Below are positions 57,616 through 64,000 of a DNA stretch of 64,000 nucleotides, one piece after another; positions within the stretch are counted from its first letter, which is position 1, and each line of letters opens with the position of its first letter. Made by a program: the position numbers and the translations under genes. The notes under the pieces were generated by a model. The model was not told the origin of the DNA, did not search any database, and saw only the letters and a list, made by a program, of their open reading frames with translations. The stretch is from Capillidium heterosporum. Its lineage: Eukaryota; Entomophthoromycota; Entomophthoromycetes; Entomophthorales; Capillidiaceae. The DNA lies in the NCBI GenBank assembly GCA_016630905.1, contig WBMQ01000003.1, forward strand, positions 2,542,001 through 2,606,000, given 5' to 3'.

Positions 57616-57725
57616 GCGAGGGAGGGTAAGAAAGTTAGTTAAAAAATAAATTAGCTTGAAATTGCTATCATACTTTCCTATCCAACTAATAGAGGTTTTA
57701 AACCAGTATAACACAAACCAAAACC

Positions 57726-58829
57726 ATGAGTTCCAAACTATTTCTTACCAGCTTACTTCTCTCTACCAGCTTAAGTAAGATCCTACCTTACTACGAAACT
57801 CCCGAGTGCTCCGAACATATATCTACCTATGTGTACTCCAGTAGCCCTACAACCGACAGCATAACTGTAAGCGTACCTTCCTATCCCAGTGAAATCTCTG
57901 ATGAATTTTCGACTGAACCCACCCGGACCAGCGGATACTCCAGTATCTTTACTAGTCTATCTGACTCCTTGGTAGTTGAGCCTACTGATGAGCCTATTGT
58001 CGACCCAACTGATGAGCCAACCGATGAACCTATCATCAATCCAACTGATGAGCCAACCGATCTGCCAACTGATTTACCCACCGACGAGCCCACTGATTTA
58101 CCTACCGATTTACCTACTGATGCCCCTGAAACTAACATACCTATCACCGACTCTCCAACCTTTGTCCAAAGTCCATCTACAGTTTTAGTTTCGCCCCCAC
58201 AGCCGTCCCCATCCCCAGAAACTGACGTCTACAACAAAGTGGTAGGCAAATACCAAAGCTCCAAACCACAAGCTTCCCCCCAATGTTCCAGCAATCCAGA
58301 TCTCATCCTAAGTGACAAGGGAATTATAATCCGCAGTTATTGTCTCTCTCCCAATGATACCGAGACCCGCTATACCTTTGGTACCTGGGGTGTCAGCCAA
58401 GGCAAGCTCATTGAACGCTTGAACCAGAAGGACAAAGATATATCCTTCAATAGCACTTTGACATTGGCTCCTGTAACAAACGGTATCAATCTCAACGGTA
58501 CTGTCCTGGCTAAACGTAACCAGACCCGATTAATGGACTCCATCTTGGATATCTTTGGCAACTTCCAGTCCAAGAACTGTAGCCAGACGTTTATCTCCAG
58601 CGTCAGTTTGGCACCTACAGGCAAGTACTCGGTTACCAAGTGCCCTAGTAACCAACCTATAAGTATTGAGAATGGCCTGTTTACTATCGATAGTATTGCT
58701 GGCTTCAAGAATTTGAAGTTGGTACTGTACCCTGATGGCAGTTTCATGCACCCCGCTAAGTTGCAGGTCTTGGATAGCGATAAGATCGTCTATGAAGGAG
58801 CTCTACTTTACAAGAATTCGAAGCATTAA
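57726..58829 (+). CDS. Secreted protein with Pro-Thr-Asp repeats
   Basis: Intronless 367-aa protein. The N terminus (SSKLFLTSLLLSTSLS) is a signal peptide. A Ser/Thr-rich segment (30-80) is followed at about 84-134 by degenerate tetrapeptide repeats of the form PTDE/PTDL, encoded by a 12-nt period at about 57975-58125. A Pro-rich linker and a 180-residue C-terminal domain follow, with several Cys and NxS/T sites (for example NDTET, NSTLT, NGTVL). It is probably an O- and N-glycosylated cell-surface or secreted protein; the repeats would form an extended stalk. No GPI signal is evident at the C terminus (KNSKH). The C-terminal domain is not recognised. Confidence 0.8.
   Translation: MSSKLFLTSLLLSTSLSKILPYYETPECSEHISTYVYSSSPTTDSITVSVPSYPSEISDEFSTEPTRTSGYSSIFTSLSDSLVVEPTDEPIVDPTDEPTDEPIINPTDEPTDLPTDLPTDEPTDLPTDLPTDAPETNIPITDSPTFVQSPSTVLVSPPQPSPSPETDVYNKVVGKYQSSKPQASPQCSSNPDLILSDKGIIIRSYCLSPNDTETRYTFGTWGVSQGKLIERLNQKDKDISFNSTLTLAPVTNGINLNGTVLAKRNQTRLMDSILDIFGNFQSKNCSQTFISSVSLAPTGKYSVTKCPSNQPISIENGLFTIDSIAGFKNLKLVLYPDGSFMHPAKLQVLDSDKIVYEGALLYKNSKH
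57975..58125 (+). repeat. 12-nt tandem coding repeat
   Basis: Degenerate units of about CCAACTGATGAG coding PTDE or PTDL, sometimes interrupted by PIV/PII insertions. Such tracts change length easily by slippage. Confidence 0.75.
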
Positions 58830-58834
58830 GTTGA

Positions 58835-59300
58835 GTGAGCGCATAGCTTCTTTTTGGTAGTATTAGAATAAATAAATATACATTTTTAACTTAATATTTC
58901 GATGTGCATCTTCAAAACTAGCTTTTTTTCCTAATACAATAGTTTCTGCTTGAACAATTTCAAGTTTTGGATAGGAACCCTCTTTACGCTAGAATTTGAG
59001 ATTTATAGTTAGCAAATCGGGTTTATAAATGTGGAGCTTTGTTCTTCAAATTTGAAATGCATCAAAATATAGCATAAATGATGTAAAAGAAATCCTATGC
59101 AGGTTGACTGAGTATGAAGAGTCAAATAATATCTGTATCCTTCTAATAAACTACTTATGTTTGGAGACTTGAAGATTTTCGATTCTATTTAGTCATTTTA
59201 TAATGAATGGATAAACAATACAGCATTAAATGAAAGTACTTAATGAAATAAAAATACACTATATTGATCATTTATATATAGCTTAAGCCCAACTCCATAT
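58835..59300. other. Convergent intergenic DNA
   Basis: AT-rich space between the 3' ends of the secreted-protein gene and the second F-box/LRR-type gene. No gene seen; it should contain both polyadenylation regions (AATAAATAAATA near 58867). Confidence 0.5.
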
Positions 59301-59308
59301 TTATATAA

Positions 59309-60700
59309 TTAAAAGTTAGTTAGCAGAAGTGCATTGTTCTTGACAAACGACTCCATAAACTTAGGAAAGCCCACTAACTCGAACCTCAACAAGTTGTAAA
59401 AGATCTTCTTGTCAAAGTTTTTAAGATCCCCCTTCTTGATCTTGAACGCATCCTTGAGGCATATTTTAAAGGTTTTAAGGGAACCTAATCCGTAAACGAA
59501 ATTCAAAAAGTGGAAAGATAAATTACTACAGGCGTTGATGTGGAGGTCGGTTAATGTAACGTTGGCACCAGCCATAAGAAAGGCGCTGTCGGTAAAAGTT
59601 CCATTGAGGTGTAAAGTTCGCAAGTTGGTCAATTGGGTCAAAGTCAGAGGTAGTAGGCTATCACATATCGGCAATGGAGCATCGCAGTGGAAGGTAGTCA
59701 GTTTGATGAGGTTTAGCCATTCTAGGTTGGTGGGGAGGTAGAGTAAGGTGAAGTTCAAGCAACTCAAGTTGGGCCACTTGGTTTTGCAAACATAATCGTT
59801 AAACTCGGCCTTGCCAGCTAGGTTTAGAGTTTTAAGTTTGGGGAACCGGTTTTGGGGTGGAAAGCTAGTCTTGATGTTGGTGAAGTAGAGATTGGTGACA
59901 GTGAGATCCATTTGTAACAAATTGGGGAAGTTGTAGGTTTGAGTTATAAAGTCAGGATCGGAAGTCAACTGCCCCTTTAAGTCCAAAGCCTTGAGGTTTG
60001 TGAAGTTGGTGGTCAATATGGAGAATAGCTGGAACGGTAGCTCCAAAACTTCTAGGCAGAGGTGCGTTAGCTTGTTAGGCTGCCACTTGCTGAGGAAGAG
60101 GTAGTCGTCTAATGGCAATTGATAGTTGAGGGAGAAGCGCTTCAGCATGCTCAGTTGGGTGACTTGCTCCAAATCGCAACCTCTCCTACCTAAATAAACT
60201 AGCTTCAACGACTTTAAGCGGCTTAGCATCGGTTTCCCAACTTTGAAGAACTCATCGCAGTGCTTCTGATTCAAAAGACATTGTTTGTACTTGATAAGCT
60301 TAGTGTAAACTTGAATCTCTATAGTGTTGACGGCGAACCAAAGGCTTTCGGAACTCAAGATACTCCCTTTGAACTTGTTAATCTTCAATTGAGCCGCTTC
60401 CCAGCCACTTTGCTGATAACGGTACTGGTAGCTTGAAATTAGGACGTTTATATTCTCAATTTTCCGGTACAGCTTGCCAACTGTTACATTGTAAAAGTAG
60501 TGGGAAGTCAAACTTAGTGTATAGAGACTCTTTAAGTCTAGTAAATCTTGAATTTTGAACAGTAGCTCGAGGGGTAGTTGGGATAGGTGGTAGCCCAAAG
60601 TTTGCGAATTTGAGGTACAGGGTTGAAGGTTCTTACTCTTCCACTTCTTGAGGATGTGCTGAAGTTTACTGGTAAACGGTTTGTTGGCGCTGGTATCCAT
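59309..60700 (-). CDS. F-box/LRR-type protein
   Basis: Intronless 463-aa protein. Residues about 39-80 (LSQLPLELLFKIQDLLDLKS and following, with LSLTSHYFYNV) are a clear F-box. About ten leucine-rich repeats follow (LKSLKLVYLG, LKALDLKGQL, LKTLNLAGKAE, LRTLHLNGTF, LTDLHINAC). It is probably the substrate-recognition part of an SCF ubiquitin ligase. It is only distantly related to the F-box/LRR-type gene at 31101, with a longer basic N terminus (residues 11-25). Substrate unknown. Confidence 0.85.
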   Translation of the reverse strand: MDTSANKPFTSKLQHILKKWKSKNLQPCTSNSQTLGYHLSQLPLELLFKIQDLLDLKSLYTLSLTSHYFYNVTVGKLYRKIENINVLISSYQYRYQQSGWEAAQLKINKFKGSILSSESLWFAVNTIEIQVYTKLIKYKQCLLNQKHCDEFFKVGKPMLSRLKSLKLVYLGRRGCDLEQVTQLSMLKRFSLNYQLPLDDYLFLSKWQPNKLTHLCLEVLELPFQLFSILTTNFTNLKALDLKGQLTSDPDFITQTYNFPNLLQMDLTVTNLYFTNIKTSFPPQNRFPKLKTLNLAGKAEFNDYVCKTKWPNLSCLNFTLLYLPTNLEWLNLIKLTTFHCDAPLPICDSLLPLTLTQLTNLRTLHLNGTFTDSAFLMAGANVTLTDLHINACSNLSFHFLNFVYGLGSLKTFKICLKDAFKIKKGDLKNFDKKIFYNLLRFELVGFPKFMESFVKNNALLLTNF

Positions 60701-60704
60701 GCTT

Positions 60705-62060
60705 AATCGCTTTTGAAAGGCTGAAAGTGTCGTCCCTTGCTAACTGTTACTTGGAATTTAAGGCGTTCCTGCCTTTATTTTCTGCATTTAGTTCTCTTGT
60801 GGGAAAATTGGGTAAATGAACCAATTGAATTTGTAAGCTGGAGCTTTGGCAAGTTGGATGAAAACGTGATGGGAAGTTTTAATAAAGAATCCACTCAATA
60901 TCAGAGGTTTATGTAAGATGTGGAAGAAACACAACCTCGAATTCAAAAACAGATAGGCTGCATTATACTTACTAGGGATCATATTTGGGCCAGCTACTAT
61001 AACAATCAACCACGACTCTAAAGAAATTTTACAAAAGGTTGTTGCGACTACTTTCAACCGATAGAGACGAGCGAGAGAAGCAACAGTAGGATGAAGATTT
61101 AGCTTATTAGTTGACAGTAGTTGTAATGAAGTTTAGAGAAGAGGCTTAGTGAGTTGATTAGAAACTTAACAAGGTCAATAAAAGTGGATTGAGTTGAAGT
61201 ACTATACTTTTCAAGAAATGACTGGAAATAACTGAAAGTATCGAGGGTTGGTTGTTAATTTATAGAAATCGACAATTTGGTTGAATAGTTTAATGACTAT
61301 TACTAGACATGGTTAGAATTTAGTTATAAGTTTTCACCTCACTGCTTTATTTATTGAGAAAATTGATTGTGGTGCAGTTGGCTTCAATATGTCCTCATTT
61401 CAACATCAAGGTAAAGAGTGTCAACATAATAAATAAAATATGCTCTATTTCAAAATTTAAGCTGAGAAAAGTAAAAGTAAAGCTTGGAAATTTTATAAGC
61501 TAAATATATGTAACTAAATACTAAAATTCAATGCTAGCTACCTTTAACTGATAACTCCAATAACTCAACTCTTCAATATACTTACTTTATATTAAATGAA
61601 ATTCTATTTCATTTTTCGAAATTTATAGTTTTGGATCTCAAGATACTATTCTTGAGTATTGAAGTTTATTCGCTTAAATGAGCATATATGTAATGAATAT
61701 AACTACTATTTGCAATATAGAGCTGTAACAAGCCACCCATATTTTAAAGCTTACTTAAATGCATTTTATATATATATTAAATGGAATATTCGATTTAGCT
61801 TTTAATACAAATCGCTTTCTCTATGCCAACTTTATTTCCCATTTAGTTCGGACTAGGAACCAGAAAATGTAATGGATTTGTTCAAATAAATATGCAATTG
61901 GTAATCAACAATTGAGCCTTCAAACTGAAGATTTAATCCAAGAATGATTTGCTGGCCAACAAGGTTCAATTTTGTGCTGAGTGATTTAGTTCCTGTCAAG
62001 ACTTCAAAACTTTTGAACATTCCTTCATACTGTAAAAAACCCAGCTTGAACCAACAGAAG
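60705..62060. other. Intergenic DNA between divergent genes
   Basis: No supported gene. An 89-codon minus-strand ORF at 60788-61057 has no family features. The region should contain the promoters of the F-box gene (leftward) and RPC2 (rightward); no clear TATA box is seen for either. Confidence 0.4.
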
Positions 62061-62064
62061 CAGT

Positions 62065-64000
62065 ATGTCACCTCAAGGCAGAAAATCTAAAGAGTCCAAG
62101 CAACCTACAGAATATATAAAATCAGAAGATCCAGAGATAAAACTAGAACAAATCCAAACTGAGCATGTGAGTGAGAACGTATCACTACCAAATACCGTTG
62201 AAAATAATCCAACAACCATAGAGGCCTCGACAAATTCTGAGCCATCAGAAGCTGTCCCATCCATAGAAGAAAGTAGTTCAAGCCATAATAACCAAAACTA
62301 TAATGAAACTGCTGATAGTATGCAACCAGAAACTGTAAATAGAGATGAATCAGTTCAGGATATTCTAAAAACATTGGCTCAAGAACAAGCTGCACAAGCG
62401 CAACTAAACAACAAATCTTTGCAAGAAATATTCCAAGGGGAAGATATAACGGCGCCTGTCGACAAAATAGAGGTAGTTTTATCCTTTTAGTTTTCTAAAC
62501 CAAGTTTAGGATAAATGGAAGCTCCTACCAGCCTACTTGCAAGTGAAAGGATTGGTCAAGCAACATATTGACTCTTACAACTACCTGATAGAACACGAAC
62601 TCAAGAAGATTTTAATGAGCAACAGTAAGATTACATCGGACGTTTCCCCCGGGTTCTTCCTTGAGTAAGCTTACATAATCGTCTCACCTAACTTTTTCAA
62701 GATACAAGGATATCAAGATTGGGAAACCAGATATCGTAGAAGCAGATGCTCAGCAACGTGAGATTACTCCCCATGAATGTAGACTCCGTGACTTAACCTA
62801 CTCGGCTGGTATCTTCGTTACTGTTCGCTACATGCGAGATGGGAAAATCCACACCGTCCGAAACGTCAATATCGGTCGCATCCCCGTCATGCTCAAGTCC
62901 AATATCTGCGTCCTCAATAAAAAGAGTGAGAAGGAGCTGGCTAAAATAAAGGAGTGCCCTCTGGATCCTGGAGGCTATTTCATAGTAAAGGGTACTGAAA
63001 AAGTCATATTGGTGCAGGAGCAGATTAGTAAGAATCGTATCATCGTCGAGATGGGTATGAAGAATCAAATTATGGCTTCAGTGACCAGGTAGCTTTTTTG
63101 GTATTTTTAATTCTAAGCTCAATATAGTACGACTATGGAACGTAAGTCAAAGTCCTATATCGTTTTAAAGAACGATAAGCTGTACCTGCGTCACAACTCC
63201 CTGATTGACGACATCCCAGCCGTTATGGCTTTGAAGGCTATGGGCATGGGTAGCGACAAAGAAATTATCTACTTGATAACAGGTGGCGAAGGTACAGATT
63301 CTGAGCTCACTGGAGCCTTCTGTCGAAGAATGCTCAAAAGCTGATATCATCACCCAGCAGCAAGCTCTGGATTACATCGGTAGACGCTACAAGGCTCCCA
63401 AGAAGTTTACCCCTGGATCGGCTGGTAAGCAAGCTCCAAGGAACTACGTACTTATTTCAGTTTTCGCATTTAATTTACTGACTTATATTTGGTAGGTGAA
63501 CGATGCCCTGGATTTCCTAGGAAATACTTTCCTAGGTCATATTCCTGTCGAAAGCTTGAACTTTCGCGAGAAAGGGATTTACATTGCGATCATGGCCCGA
63601 CGTGTCCTTATGGCACAGCACGATGAATCTTTATTTGATGACCGTGATTACGTCGGTAACAAGCGTCTCGAACTGTGAGTAAACCTTCACCTCCATTTAC
63701 TTATTTCTTTTTAGAGCCGGGCAACTGCTCTCCTTGCTATTCGAAGATCTGTTCAAGACTTTTAACGCACTTCTCAAGACATCCATTGATAAAACGTTGA
63801 AGAAGTCGAACCGTCACTCGGTAGATGCCGTTGCTAATATGCGTATGCAGCAGGACCATATAACTACTGGATTCATCCGTGCGATATCGACCGGAAACTG
63901 GTCGTTGAAGCGTTTCAAGATGGAGCGTGCCGGTATCACCCACGTCCTCAGCAGACTTTCCTATATTTCAGCATTGGGTATGATGACACGTATTGCCTCC
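62065..64000 (+). CDS. RPC2: RNA polymerase III subunit 2 (RPC2), 5' part
   Basis: Second-largest subunit of RNA polymerase III, which transcribes tRNA and 5S rRNA genes. Exons: 62065-62472, 62510-62664, 62702-63088, 63128-63447, 63496-63674 and 63715 past the window end; introns are 37-48 nt. After a Ser/Glu-rich N-terminal extension of about 130 residues comes [20 protein letters not shown], diagnostic of the Pol III paralogue. SPHECRLRD-like (TPHECRLRD), [63 protein letters not shown] and [35 protein letters not shown] follow. Exon 4 has one extra base at about 63281-63282 (ATA AC-AG-GTG), so ...YLIT and the next conserved part ([13 protein letters not shown]) are in different frames. In an essential single gene this is most likely a sequence error. 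The catalytic part lies beyond the window. Confidence 0.93.

Noticed and set aside
57881-58147. Antisense ORF of SVGK/SVGS repeats
   Set aside because: It is the complement of the PTDE/PTDL coding repeat; the repeat is open in more than one frame by nature. The sense protein has a signal peptide and a following domain.
63270-63300. Programmed frameshift in RPC2
   Set aside because: No slippery heptamer or downstream structure is evident, and no such frameshift is known for this subunit. The one-base signature fits a sequence error better.
1-64000. tRNA or rRNA genes and CRISPR arrays
   Set aside because: I looked for tRNA T-loop and A-box patterns, rRNA motifs and regularly spaced repeats by eye and saw none. 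A tRNAscan or Infernal run would be decisive for tRNAs.

Overview
The window looks like a piece of an AT-rich fungal genome. Long A+T-rich non-coding stretches separate compact genes whose introns are very short (about 37-60 nt, GTA...TAG type). A 6-phosphofructo-2-kinase of the fungal Pfk26/27 type, an animal-like type IIC P-type ATPase, many F-box/LRR-type genes and RNA polymerase III subunit 2 together suggest an early-diverging fungus, possibly of the Conidiobolus/Entomophthoromycotina kind. That placement is inference from gene content, not a proven identification.

Layout. 0.4-14.8 kb: a cluster of secreted FAD-linked oxidases of the berberine-bridge-enzyme (BBE) family: a frameshifted copy (442-1984, -), a decayed copy (5250-6570, -), an intact copy (10415-11962, +) and another decayed copy (13345-14760, +). 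14.8-20.9 kb: mostly gene-free, with a possible decayed leucine-rich-repeat remnant. 21.1-21.8 kb: a homeodomain transcription factor. 24.8-26.8 kb: an intron-rich 6-phosphofructo-2-kinase whose phosphatase half has lost its catalytic residues, convergent with a type IIC P-type ATPase (27.0-30.1 kb, -). 31.1-34.2 kb: an F-box/LRR-type gene and, head to head with it, a decayed copy.

34.77-49.94 kb is one giant inverted repeat: two arms of about 7.42 kb around a 326-nt spacer. Each arm carries, from the centre outwards, a 102-aa ORF, a 504-aa BBE oxidase, a 78-aa secreted peptide and a 506-aa-type BBE oxidase. The arms are nearly identical, intergenic DNA included. The window thus has eight BBE loci, two of them decayed, and the family shows gene-conversion-like mosaicism. 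50-57.6 kb: mainly decayed AT-rich DNA plus a PH-domain protein gene. 57.7-60.7 kb: a secreted Pro/Thr/Asp-repeat protein and a second F-box/LRR-type gene. 62.1-64.0 kb: the 5' part of the RNA polymerase III subunit RPC2 gene, cut by the window end.

A pattern unites most of the broken reading frames. They are single extra bases, and each can be read as both members of an A/G or C/T pair kept side by side. In the left-arm BBE gene this is directly visible at two sites, because its sister copies carry one base or the other. The same signature is compatible with frame breaks in the essential RPC2 gene, the P-type ATPase and two other BBE copies. Residual consensus errors at polymorphic positions are therefore the leading explanation, and several 'pseudogenes' here may be intact in the organism.
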